Assembly: GCA_026391435.1 (NCBI GenBank)
Contig: JAPLEJ010000046.1
Location: forward strand, 1-43,328
Length of the DNA: 43,328 nucleotides
Direction of reading: 5' to 3'
Source: Bacteroidota bacterium
GTDB taxonomy: Bacteria > Bacteroidota > Bacteroidia > Chitinophagales > Chitinophagaceae
Below the pieces are notes generated by a model. The model was not told the DNA's origin and did not search any database. It saw only the letters and a list, made by a program, of their open reading frames with translations. This document shows, in pieces, positions 1 to 7,885 of the stretch. Numbering within the stretch: the stretch's first letter is position 1; each line of letters opens with the position of its first letter. Position numbers and translations under genes: made by a program.

Positions 1-1940
1 CATTGTTAACCATTTGCTTAATCATATTATTAGCTAATGGATAAGTATTACCAGCGGATGAATTAGCTGCAGGGAAAAAATCTAAGTACACTTTTTTTTG
101 TTTTCAAATGGGTTGTTTTAACTTTAAAGCATTTACTATTTCTTCCGCTTGCTGTAAGTGTAAATTATAGTCTCCATCATCAGCGATCCAAGTTAATTGA
201 TTTCGCCAAGCACCTACATTGCTCCCAATTTGATAAGTAATCAGCTTACGAATTGCCGCGTCCGCTTCATTGCTATTTTTGGCAGGAATTCTTCCTACTG
301 ACAAAGCCAATTCTTGAATACCATTAGGTGTATTAATATCATCGCCCTGCTTAATAATGGCATAAAAATCATCGGTCGTATAGCTTGTCAATATAGAATT
401 TGAAGTTACACTTTCATAGGATGGAACCTGCGTTTTAAGATCAATTTTTTTATAATCGAAGTTTCCCATACCCAATAGCAGCAAGTATTTTGGAGCTACT
501 GTATTATTTTGCTTCGCTTTATCAAATAAATATTTAACGTAATTACGAATACCAATTGGACTGGGTTGCCCACCAGAAAACTCATTAAAAACTTTAGAGA
601 TAGTGGTAGTGAATGTTTTTAATCCATGACGAAGTGAATGAAATTTAGCTAAACTATCTGCCGCCTTTACATAATTGGAAGCGGTAATGATTAGATAATC
701 TACAGTAGGGGTATTTAATAAAGAAGGATAATCAATATTCATTAACTCAATAAAACTTGGTGTCTCATAGCCCAATTTAGTAACACCAAAAAAAGACCGC
801 AATGTATCTGCCTTTTGTATGATATTTCCGACCCCATTTTGAATAGCACAATTAAGTTCAACAGGATTTTCGGGTTGCGTCACATCCCACACTTTAGTAG
901 TGGCATCCGCATCTTTTATTTGATATTGAACTACTTTTCCAAAACCCAAACTATTTGTATTGGCGAATCCAAATGATTTATTTGAATAAAAACCTAATTT
1001 TCGTTTGCCTTGCAATTCAATATAATTTATCCAACCTGTACTATTTGAATTCGCGCTCAAATAATTAATAGTTAAATTTAATGAGGCTAGATTTGCGTTC
1101 AACATTGCCGCATTCACTGGATACCTAAAAGTATCTAAAACTATATTGGCAGCATCGTCATATACAAAACCTGAAATAGGTGCAACAATAGTGTTTCTTA
1201 TTTTTTGGTCATTGAATAAAAAATCAAAATTGGCTGGCGAAACAGTACTCGCAGCAGCATAATTGAGTTTGCAAATTAAATCACTAGAAGCAACCAAACC
1301 TTCCATATTCAAATTAGTGCTTATTTTAGATTGCTTTCCCGAACCTTTTCCCATTGCTGGCCCCCACCATAATTGACCCGAATTTAATATATTAATTGAA
1401 TCCTTTTCGATTAGCCAATGATCATCAAAACTATCTAAATTGTCAGTTGCTTTTAAATTAGTATTTAATTTTTGTATACGCTTTCCGTCTTTACCTAAAG
1501 TAATAAAATAATAAATTGAATCCCCTTGCATAAATTGAATCCCCTTGCAAATTTTTATTGTGTTCGAACTTTTGTAATTCGACATTCCATTGCCATTGAA
1601 CATTACCTTGGCTATAGAATAAAAAATGATCCTGTTGATCAAACTGTCCATCATTGCCGTCCTGAACATCAATTGAATTTTCAAATAACCCAACGGCCAT
1701 TTTGTCCATATTTTTTTCAACCAAATTGGCCGTGTTGTAATTATATAATTGAACCTGATGACTAGCGAATGGAACGTTGAATCCCCAGGCCTTTAATTGA
1801 CTGCCCGTGATTTGATACATACCCTGTTTTGACACGGCAATCTTGACCCATTTTCCTTGCGAAATAGGCACTGTTTGTGCATTTAAATTAGATAAATAAA
1901 ATTGCGAACAGTAAAAAATGAATATAACACCCCATTTCAT
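1..1940 (-). pseudogene. porU: PorU-like T9SS sortase (gingipain-family C25), disrupted and cut by the window edge
   Basis: PorU is the cell-surface protease that removes C-terminal sorting domains from type IX secretion cargo. The first part starts at ATG 1940 with a signal peptide (hydrophobic run ending near LNAQ) and continues through GKWVKIAVSKQGMYQI, typical of PorU N-termini, to about 1530. There an exact 19-bp tandem duplication shifts the frame. The next frame resumes at GDSIYYFITLGKDG and contains the start of the C25 fold (VDYLIITASNY, YLLLLGMGNFD, SVGRIP). It is then stopped by TGA at 104-106, yet the same frame continues to position 2 with KKVYLDFFPAANSSAG, a typical PorU stretch. 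The catalytic His and Cys would lie to the left of the window. Removing one 19-bp copy restores the first junction perfectly. Divergent from gldJ. Either a true pseudogene or two sequence errors; the family call is confident. Confidence 0.85.
1512..1549. repeat. Exact 19-bp tandem duplication inside porU
   Basis: TAAATTGAATCCCCTTGCA occurs at 1512-1530 and again, identical, at 1531-1549. Nineteen is not a multiple of three, so the second copy shifts the minus-strand reading frame. With a single copy the protein would read KNLQGDSIYYFITLG, which matches the PorU family; with two copies it runs into a stop soon after GDSIYARGF. Confidence 0.95.
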
Positions 1941-2054
1941 GACCTAAAATTAAGCTTTTACTAACATAAGATTCTATATACATATGAATAAAATGAGCAA
2001 AAACTAGCTATATTCGCATTGTATTTTTATCACTTATTTGATAACCCATTTACT

Positions 2055-3569
2055 ATGAATTTTTTAAATAGTATTTTATTGTTTTTCGCGATGTTATTAA
2101 TTAGCCCGGCCCTATTTGAGTCGGCCGAGCATTCCAATTTTAAGACAGTTTACACTGGGCTGTCTTTGGAGAATAAAAATGACCCCTATGAAGGCATGAC
2201 CCGTATTCAAGGAGGCACTTTTGCTATGGGAATCAATCAAGAAGATGTTATTGGAGATTGGAACAACCGTCTAAGAAGGGTAACCGTAAGTTCGTTTTAT
2301 ATTGATCAAAAGGAAGTGAGTAACAAAAATTATAAGGATTATCTCCATTGGTTAGAGAAAGTGTACATTCCGACCAACCAAGATTCCATTGTGTATCAAG
2401 CAAGACCAGATACCCTTGTATGGCGTAGCGAATTGTCATACAATGAACCCATGGTTGAAGCCTATTTTAGGCACCCCTCCTTTAACGATTATCCTGTTGT
2501 TGGTATTTCTTGGAATCAAGCAAATGAATATTGCAGATGGAGAACCGACAGAGCGAATGAAAAGTTATTGACAAAATTGGGATACATCGATGCAAAAAAT
2601 CAATCCAATAAAGCAGTAGGCGCAAATAATTTCAATAAGGAAGCCTATTTAACAGATGAATACAACGCCACACCCACTGCTAAAATCGCCAATAAAAAAG
2701 CAAAAAAGGGAGAGGATGCTCCTAGATTAAAAATAAATTTTGAAGATGGGGTCATGACCGCTGATTATCGCTTGCCTACTGAAGCCGAATGGGAATATGC
2801 CGCCAAAACAACTTTAGTAAGCGAGGGCTCCGTATTGGAAGCCTTTAAAAATGGAAATAATGCCAAGCATAAAAACGCATTACTTACTTCTTCTGATCTT
2901 CCATTTCCTTGGAGTGCCGACGGTAATAATAATTTAAGGGATACAAAAAAAGGAAAGTCACAAGGCCTTTATCTAGCTAATTTCAAAAATAGCAATGGTG
3001 ATTTGATGGGAATGACAGGCTACCTGAATGATGGAAGTGGATTGCCTGGTAAAGTAAATAGCTATTTACAAAATTCAAGTTTGAAATTATATAATATGGC
3101 GGGCAATGTGAACGAATGGGTCGCTGATGTATATCGACCTATGAATACAATGGATATGGATGATTTTAATCCCTTTCGTGGAAATGTATTTCAATCCAAT
3201 GACCCAAAATTAGAAAAAGGGAACCGCCGTGATGCTAAAGGCCGTCTAATAAAAGTACCAGAATCCGATTCTACACTAAAATTACACAATTTTGATAGTG
3301 CTAATTCAATTGATGCTTTAGATGGAGACGACAACAATAACTCAAGTTATCAATCTGGCGTTAATACTTTAATTTCTAATAAGTCTAGAGTATATAAAGG
3401 GGGAAGCTGGAAGGATCGTCCTTATTGGTTAAATCCTGGCACTAGAAGATATTTGGATCAAGATAAATCAAATAATAATATTGGATTTAGATGCGCCATG
3501 TCTGCATTTTACGAAACGCCTGCAAAAACCGGTTTATTTAATTTCAATTTTGGACGAAAAAATAACTAA
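2055..3569 (+). CDS. gldJ: GldJ-like gliding motility / type IX secretion protein (FGE-sulfatase fold)
   Basis: GldJ is needed for gliding and type IX secretion in flavobacteria and has the formylglycine-generating-enzyme/sulfatase-modifying-factor fold. Seen: GGTFAMGINQEDVIGDWNN near the N-terminus (GldJ has a DWNN motif here), YIDQKEVSNKNY, PVVGISWNQANEYCRWR, RLPTEAEWEYAAK, NMAGNVNEWVADVY, KGGSWKD and GFRCAMS near the C-terminus. I take ATG 2055 (504 aa) because a hydrophobic signal segment starts there; an in-frame start at 2019 would add 12 polar residues. Oddity: GldJ proteins are usually lipoproteins, but this leader has no cysteine at all. The only cysteines are in EYCRW and FRCAM. A weak -7 box (TATATTCG, 2009-2016) precedes it. 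Divergent from porU, and only 3 bases from ispF, so probably cotranscribed with it. Confidence 0.85.
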   Translation: MNFLNSILLFFAMLLISPALFESAEHSNFKTVYTGLSLENKNDPYEGMTRIQGGTFAMGINQEDVIGDWNNRLRRVTVSSFYIDQKEVSNKNYKDYLHWLEKVYIPTNQDSIVYQARPDTLVWRSELSYNEPMVEAYFRHPSFNDYPVVGISWNQANEYCRWRTDRANEKLLTKLGYIDAKNQSNKAVGANNFNKEAYLTDEYNATPTAKIANKKAKKGEDAPRLKINFEDGVMTADYRLPTEAEWEYAAKTTLVSEGSVLEAFKNGNNAKHKNALLTSSDLPFPWSADGNNNLRDTKKGKSQGLYLANFKNSNGDLMGMTGYLNDGSGLPGKVNSYLQNSSLKLYNMAGNVNEWVADVYRPMNTMDMDDFNPFRGNVFQSNDPKLEKGNRRDAKGRLIKVPESDSTLKLHNFDSANSIDALDGDDNNNSSYQSGVNTLISNKSRVYKGGSWKDRPYWLNPGTRRYLDQDKSNNNIGFRCAMSAFYETPAKTGLFNFNFGRKNN

Positions 3570-3572
3570 ACC

Positions 3573-4052
3573 ATGAATATTCGCATTGGTTCTGGTATTG
3601 ATTTTCATCAGCTAGTAGTAGGTCGTGATTTATGGATTGGGGGAATAAAAATACCGCATACCAAAGGCGCACTTGGTCACAGCGATGCTGATGTTTTACT
3701 ACATGCTATATGCGATGCTTTATTAGGCGCTTTAAGTTTGGGTGATATTGGAACTCACTTCCCAGATAACGATACTGCATATAAAAATATAGATAGTAAA
3801 ATTTTACTAAAGAAAACTTTTGATTTAATTACTGCACAAGGATATTATATTATTAATATTGATTCTACTTTATGTTTAGAGGAGCCTAAAATAAAACCAC
3901 ATGTACCTGCTATGCAACAATGCATTGCTTCCATTTTAGGAATAGGAGAAAATGATATTTCAATCAAAGCAACGACGACCGAAAAAATGGGATTTGCTGG
4001 TAGAGAGGAAGGACTAGTGGCAATGGCTACTTGTTTGTTAGCTAAACATTAG
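3573..4052 (+). CDS. ispF: 2-C-methyl-D-erythritol 2,4-cyclodiphosphate synthase
   Basis: IspF converts CDP-methylerythritol 2-phosphate to the cyclic diphosphate, releasing CMP, in the MEP route to isoprenoids. At 159 aa it has the usual length. Metal ligands are visible in GSGIDFH (Asp10, His12) and GHSDADVLLHA (His44); GDIGTHFPDND and the C-terminal KATTTEKMGFAGREEG are family signatures. It starts 3 bases after gldJ and its TAG stop overlaps a possible promoter for murF. Family assignment is near certain; coupling to gldJ transcription is inferred from spacing. Confidence 0.97.
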   Translation: MNIRIGSGIDFHQLVVGRDLWIGGIKIPHTKGALGHSDADVLLHAICDALLGALSLGDIGTHFPDNDTAYKNIDSKILLKKTFDLITAQGYYIINIDSTLCLEEPKIKPHVPAMQQCIASILGIGENDISIKATTTEKMGFAGREEGLVAMATCLLAKH

Positions 4053-4057
4053 GTTTG
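4050..4057 (+). promoter_or_regulatory. Possible -7 box (TAGGTTTG) for murF
   Basis: Exact match to the Bacteroidota -7 consensus TAnnTTTG, overlapping the ispF stop codon and ending 19 bases before the murF ATG. No well-placed -33 TTTG is clear. It may give murF its own transcript in addition to read-through. Confidence 0.45.
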
Positions 4058-4076
4058 TATTTTTAATATATTCAGT

Positions 4077-5381
4077 ATGCAACTTTCTTCCATTGAGCAG
4101 TTATACGATATTTACTTAAAGCACCCACAGGTACAAACCGATACGCGTAAATTAAAATTGGGTGATTTATACTTTGCACTTAAAGGCCCCAATTTCAATG
4201 GAAATGAATTTGCACTATCTGCTTTAGAAGCTGGTGCAAGTTTTGCCATTGTGGATGAACCTATTCCTCATAGTGATGCCTTTCATGAAAGAATCATACA
4301 AGTAAAGGATGTACTTAGCACTTTGCAGACTTTAGCCAAACACCACCGTCTACAATTTGAAATTCCTTTTATCGGTATTACAGGAAGTAATGGGAAAACT
4401 ACTACTAAGGAATTAATCGCAGCTGTTTTATCTAGTCATTTTATTACTTACACCACAAAAGGAAACTTAAACAACCATATTGGGGTTCCACTTACTATTT
4501 TAAGTATTCATCCTGATGCACAAATGGCAGTGATTGAAATGGGCGCTAACCATCTTCATGAAATTGCAAGTTATTGTGAATACGCTATGCCTAATTATGG
4601 ATTAATTACCAACTGCGGAAAAGCACACTTAGAAGGATTTGGTTCGGAAGAAGGGGTGAAAAAAGGAAAAGGAGAATTATTTGACTATATAAAAATGAAT
4701 CATGGCGCCGCCTTTGTGATGCAGGACTATGATTATTTAAACGCAATGAGTACGGGTATCAAAACGCTGATTTACTATGGCATGAATAAGGGAAGTATTC
4801 AGGGAAAGGGTACTAACGTAAATGGATTATTACAAGTCACCTTTACTAAAGGGACCTTACTGCAACAAGTACAAACTCAATTAGTAGGAGATTATAATTT
4901 ACCCAATGTATTAGCAGCAGTATCTATTGGTGAACATTTTAAAGTGCCGGTAGAAAAAATAAAAAATGCGATCGAGCATTATATACCCTCTAATAGCCGA
5001 TCTCAATTAGTTCAATGGAAAAATAATGACGTTATTTTAGATGCATATAACGCAAATCCTAGTAGTATGAAAGTGGCTATTGATAATTTTGCGCAATTAA
5101 AAATTGAAAATAAAATTATTTGTTTAGGAGGCATGAAGGAACTAGGGGAAGCTACAAAGCAGGAGCACGAATTTTTAGTAAAAAAAAAACAAAAATTTGA
5201 ATGGAAGCATGTCGTATTAGTGGGTAGTGAATTTAAAGATCATATCCACCCCTATTTATATTTTGATGAAGTGAAAGATGCAAAAAAATGGCTATCTGAG
5301 CAACATTTCACAAACCATACTTTTTTAATAAAGGGGTCAAGGGGCATCCAAATGGAGCAACTCATTACAGATGAATCGTAA
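4077..5381 (+). CDS. murF: UDP-N-acetylmuramoyl-tripeptide--D-alanyl-D-alanine ligase
   Basis: MurF adds D-Ala-D-Ala to UDP-MurNAc-tripeptide in the cytoplasm, the last soluble step of peptidoglycan precursor synthesis. The 434 aa show the Mur ligase order: an N-terminal substrate domain with QTDTRKLKLGDLYFALKG, the ATP P-loop GITGSNGKTTTKE (about residues 100-112), GNLNNHIGVPLTIL, AVIEMGANHLHEI, and the C-terminal ligase domain with ILDAYNANPSSM and a final FLIKGSRGIQME. GNxNNxIGxP and DAYNANP distinguish MurF from MurC/D/E. It begins 24 bases after ispF. In Bacteroidota murF is often near gldJ, which agrees with the block seen here. Confidence 0.96.
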   Translation: MQLSSIEQLYDIYLKHPQVQTDTRKLKLGDLYFALKGPNFNGNEFALSALEAGASFAIVDEPIPHSDAFHERIIQVKDVLSTLQTLAKHHRLQFEIPFIGITGSNGKTTTKELIAAVLSSHFITYTTKGNLNNHIGVPLTILSIHPDAQMAVIEMGANHLHEIASYCEYAMPNYGLITNCGKAHLEGFGSEEGVKKGKGELFDYIKMNHGAAFVMQDYDYLNAMSTGIKTLIYYGMNKGSIQGKGTNVNGLLQVTFTKGTLLQQVQTQLVGDYNLPNVLAAVSIGEHFKVPVEKIKNAIEHYIPSNSRSQLVQWKNNDVILDAYNANPSSMKVAIDNFAQLKIENKIICLGGMKELGEATKQEHEFLVKKKQKFEWKHVVLVGSEFKDHIHPYLYFDEVKDAKKWLSEQHFTNHTFLIKGSRGIQMEQLITDES

Positions 5382-5410
5382 GTCTAACTAAAGATTGAAA
5401 AATAATACAA

Positions 5411-5418
5411 TACCTTTG
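5411..5418 (+). promoter_or_regulatory. -7 box (TACCTTTG) just upstream of the DUF983 gene
   Basis: Exact TAnnTTTG match with only 4 bases between its last G and the ATG at 5423. Transcription would start at or next to the ATG, which implies a leaderless or nearly leaderless mRNA. Confidence 0.6.
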
Positions 5419-5422
5419 CGCC

Positions 5423-5851
5423 ATGAAAAATACTTATTTATGGAGCACGCTCACCAACAAATGCCCAAGATGCAGGCAAGGTGACTTATTTGTTTCAAAG
5501 AATCCATATTTACTTTCCGATATCACAAAGATGAACGAAAAATGTCCGGTTTGCGGACAACCTACCGAAATTGAAGTTGGGTTTTATTATGGAACAGGCT
5601 ATGTGAGTTATGCTTTAACTGTTGCTTATTTTGTAGCCACGTTTGTTGCATGGAAAGTTTTAATTGGAATGACTTTTGACTTAGATGACAACCGCATTTT
5701 TTATTGGATGGGCACTGCGATTGTCCTAATTATTTTTATACAACCTATCTTAATGCGACTATCAAGATCTATCTGGCTAGGCTGGTTTGTTTCTTTTAAT
5801 AAGGATTGGGAAACCACGCCTATAGAATACAATGAAAGGATGGATCATTAA
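5423..5851 (+). CDS. DUF983 family membrane protein with zinc ribbon
   Basis: A 142-aa protein with two CxxC pairs (CPRC at residues 14-17 and CPVC at 41-44) forming a probable zinc ribbon, followed by two hydrophobic helices (roughly residues 60-85 and 92-110) and a short charged tail. This layout and the sequence after the second pair (EVGFYYGTGYVSY) fit the DUF983 family, which is widespread and of unknown function. It follows murF but has its own -7 box, so it is probably a separate transcript. No biochemical role can be deduced. Confidence 0.85.
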   Translation: MKNTYLWSTLTNKCPRCRQGDLFVSKNPYLLSDITKMNEKCPVCGQPTEIEVGFYYGTGYVSYALTVAYFVATFVAWKVLIGMTFDLDDNRIFYWMGTAIVLIIFIQPILMRLSRSIWLGWFVSFNKDWETTPIEYNERMDH

Positions 5852-5890
5852 ATTTGTCCCACAAACCCCATTTATAACAAAGGGTTTTAG

Positions 5891-5898
5891 TAACTTCG
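5891..5898 (+). promoter_or_regulatory. Probable -7 box (TAACTTCG) for tRNA-Ser
   Basis: Seven of eight positions fit TAnnTTTG. It ends 10 bases before the mature tRNA 5' end, the same distance as the exact -7 box in front of tRNA-Leu at 31149-31156. Confidence 0.5.
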
Positions 5899-5908
5899 CC
5901 ACCCTAAT

Positions 5909-5993
5909 AGAGAGGTGTCCGAGTGGTTTAAGGAGCACGCTTGGAAAGCGTGTATACGGCAACGTATCGGGGGTTCGAATCCCTTCCTCTCTG
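5909..5993 (+). tRNA. tRNA-Ser(GGA)
   Basis: An 85-nt class II tRNA. The acceptor stem AGAGAGG pairs with CCTCTCT. There is a D arm, an anticodon stem CACGC/GCGTG with loop TTGGAAA (anticodon GGA), a long variable arm ATACG-GCAA-CGTAT, and the T loop TTCGAAT. The discriminator is G and the 3' CCA is not encoded (CAA follows). Confidence 0.95.
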
Positions 5994-6165
5994 CAAAGAG
6001 TATTTTATTTTTATTATAATTAATTGGTTTACAATTATTTATAATAATATTGATATTTTATTAGGATTCTTAGATCATATTTAGTCGACAATTACACTTC
6101 ATAATAATATATTATAAATAAATTTATTAATTAATTGATTTCAATATCACTTTAAAAACAAGACA

Positions 6166-6900
6166 ATGAATTTTTTAGAAAAAATTAAACTTCGCCATCG
6201 TGCTTTGAAATACAAAAATAGGGATGACAAGGGAGGGATAGCTTATATAATTGATTCAATAAAAATGGGCGACACGGTATTTGATATTGGGGCACATAAA
6301 GCAGGATACTTATACTTTATGGAGCAAAATGTAGGAAAGGAAGGTAAAATTTTTGCCTTTGAGCCACAATCATTGTTATATAATTATTTGATTAAGATAA
6401 AAGATATTATGCATTGGGGGAATGTTGCTATTGAAAAAAATGCAATGTCAGATAATGAAGGAAGTGTTACATTATTCATACCATCCAACAAAACAGGACA
6501 GTCCACTTCACCAGGTGCAACTATATTTGAAAATAATAATTCCTTAGGTAATGTAACAAATACTGAGACTGTTTTAACTACTACCCTTGATAGTTATTGC
6601 CTTAAAAATAATATTCGTCCAAATTTATTGAAGGTTGATGTAGAGGGTAATGAATTAAAAGTTTTTCAAGGCGGCGTTAACACATTAAAAGAATATAAGC
6701 CTAAAATCATTGTTGAAATTGAAGCGCTACATGTTGGTGAATCTAAGGTTTTGGAAACCTTTGAATTTCTTAAAAAATTAGGGTACGAAGGGAAAGTTGT
6801 TCATGATGAAAGACAATTTCCATTATCTGAATTTAGTTTTGAAAAGTATCAAAACAAAGGAGATCTGAAAAATTACTGTAACAATTTTATTTTTGAATAG
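6166..6900 (+). CDS. FkbM family SAM-dependent methyltransferase
   Basis: A 244-aa protein with the FkbM methyltransferase pattern: the SAM-binding segment DTVFDIGAHKAGYLYFM (about residues 37-53), FAFEPQ at the end of the second strand, TTTLDSYC, and the acidic motif LLKVDVEGNELKVFQGG (about 159-175). Family members methylate sugars or secondary metabolites; the substrate here cannot be read from sequence. The gene stands alone between tRNA-Ser and a convergent tatD. It is preceded by about 170 very AT-rich bases without a clear -7 box, and its codon use looks more AT-rich than its neighbours by eye. Together with the tRNA neighbour this suggests, but does not prove, acquisition by transfer. 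Confidence 0.88.
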   Translation: MNFLEKIKLRHRALKYKNRDDKGGIAYIIDSIKMGDTVFDIGAHKAGYLYFMEQNVGKEGKIFAFEPQSLLYNYLIKIKDIMHWGNVAIEKNAMSDNEGSVTLFIPSNKTGQSTSPGATIFENNNSLGNVTNTETVLTTTLDSYCLKNNIRPNLLKVDVEGNELKVFQGGVNTLKEYKPKIIVEIEALHVGESKVLETFEFLKKLGYEGKVVHDERQFPLSEFSFEKYQNKGDLKNYCNNFIFE

Positions 6901-6935
6901 CAGATAATTAAAAATCGAAATAGTTTCAAAGAGAT

Positions 6936-7706
6936 TTACCTCACCCCAAAAACCCGTTCTGCATTTTGAGAGGTCATTTCTGCCACCGTATGTAATGGTA
7001 GATTTTTAATCTCGGCTAATTTTTTAGCAACTTCAATAATAAAAGCGGGTTCATTTTTTTTTCCACGATAAGGCACAGGTGATAAATAAGGTGCATCCGT
7101 TTCTAGCACTAGCCACTCCATTGGAATGTCCTTTATCGCTTCAGCAACGCCTGCATTTTTATAAGTAAGTACGCCACCTAAACCTAAATGAAAACCCATT
7201 CCAATAATTTGTTCAGCCGATTCCTTGCTTCCACTAAAGCAATGAAAAATACCACGCACTCCTTTTTGAGCATAAGGCTTTACAGCTTCAATAGTCTCGC
7301 CCATTGCATTGCGCGTATGAATGACAATAGGTAAATTAAAATCCAAAGCCCATTGCATTTGCGTATCAAAAGCATGGTATTGTTGAACCGTAAAAGTTTT
7401 ATCCCAATAAAAATCCAACCCAATTTCACCAATGGCAGCAAAACTTCTTTTTTGTAACCACTCTTTTGCAATAGCTAATTCAGTATCCACATTTTCTTTT
7501 ACATAACAAGGATGTAAACCCATCATCGCAAAACAATTTTTTGGATACGCTTGCTCCATCGCCAACATGGCATTCAAAGTAGAACTATCAATAGCGGGCA
7601 TGTAAATTTTATCTACCCCCGCAGCAATCGCATCGCTCATCATCCTATCTAATTGTGGAGCTAGTTCCTGATCATATACGTGGGCATGTGTATCAATAAA
7701 GGTCAT
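6936..7706 (-). CDS. TatD family metal-dependent deoxyribonuclease
   Basis: A 256-aa TIM-barrel hydrolase of the TatD family, cytoplasmic metal-dependent nucleases. Seen: the N-terminal metal site FIDTHAHVYD, MMGLHPCYVKE, AIGEIGLDFYWD, PIVIHTRNA, GIFHCFSGS, and the C-terminal LETDAPYLSPVPYRGKKNEP, all in family order with the metal-binding His, Glu and Asp residues. It faces the FkbM gene tail to tail with 35 bases between them. The exact cellular substrate of this paralog is not known. Confidence 0.93.
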   Translation of the reverse strand: MTFIDTHAHVYDQELAPQLDRMMSDAIAAGVDKIYMPAIDSSTLNAMLAMEQAYPKNCFAMMGLHPCYVKENVDTELAIAKEWLQKRSFAAIGEIGLDFYWDKTFTVQQYHAFDTQMQWALDFNLPIVIHTRNAMGETIEAVKPYAQKGVRGIFHCFSGSKESAEQIIGMGFHLGLGGVLTYKNAGVAEAIKDIPMEWLVLETDAPYLSPVPYRGKKNEPAFIIEVAKKLAEIKNLPLHTVAEMTSQNAERVFGVR

Positions 7707-7885
7707 AGTTCATACTTATTAAATGCAAAACAAGTGTTTTTTTTACTCCTAGCATACTAAAATAGGAATTTATATCGTTTAAAGGGATGAATAGCATCTG
7801 CTATCACTTTCGAATTAAACTTTGTTTTTTATAGGGTACGGATTATACCGGCTGAGGTTTCTACCTTGGCCTTTTTTTGCCAATA

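Noticed and set aside
104..106. TGA read as selenocysteine or as a reassigned codon
   Set aside because: PorU is not a selenoprotein family, and TGA serves as a normal stop in this window (for example the helix-hairpin-helix gene ends in TGA).
1480..1560. Programmed ribosomal frameshift in porU
   Set aside because: The shift coincides exactly with a tandem duplication; no slippery heptamer with a downstream structure is apparent, and a single repeat copy explains the intact frame.
5994..6935. Genomic island with attachment sites around the FkbM gene
   Set aside because: I could not find a repeat of the tRNA-Ser 3' end after 6900, nor an integrase; only a weak transfer hypothesis is kept.
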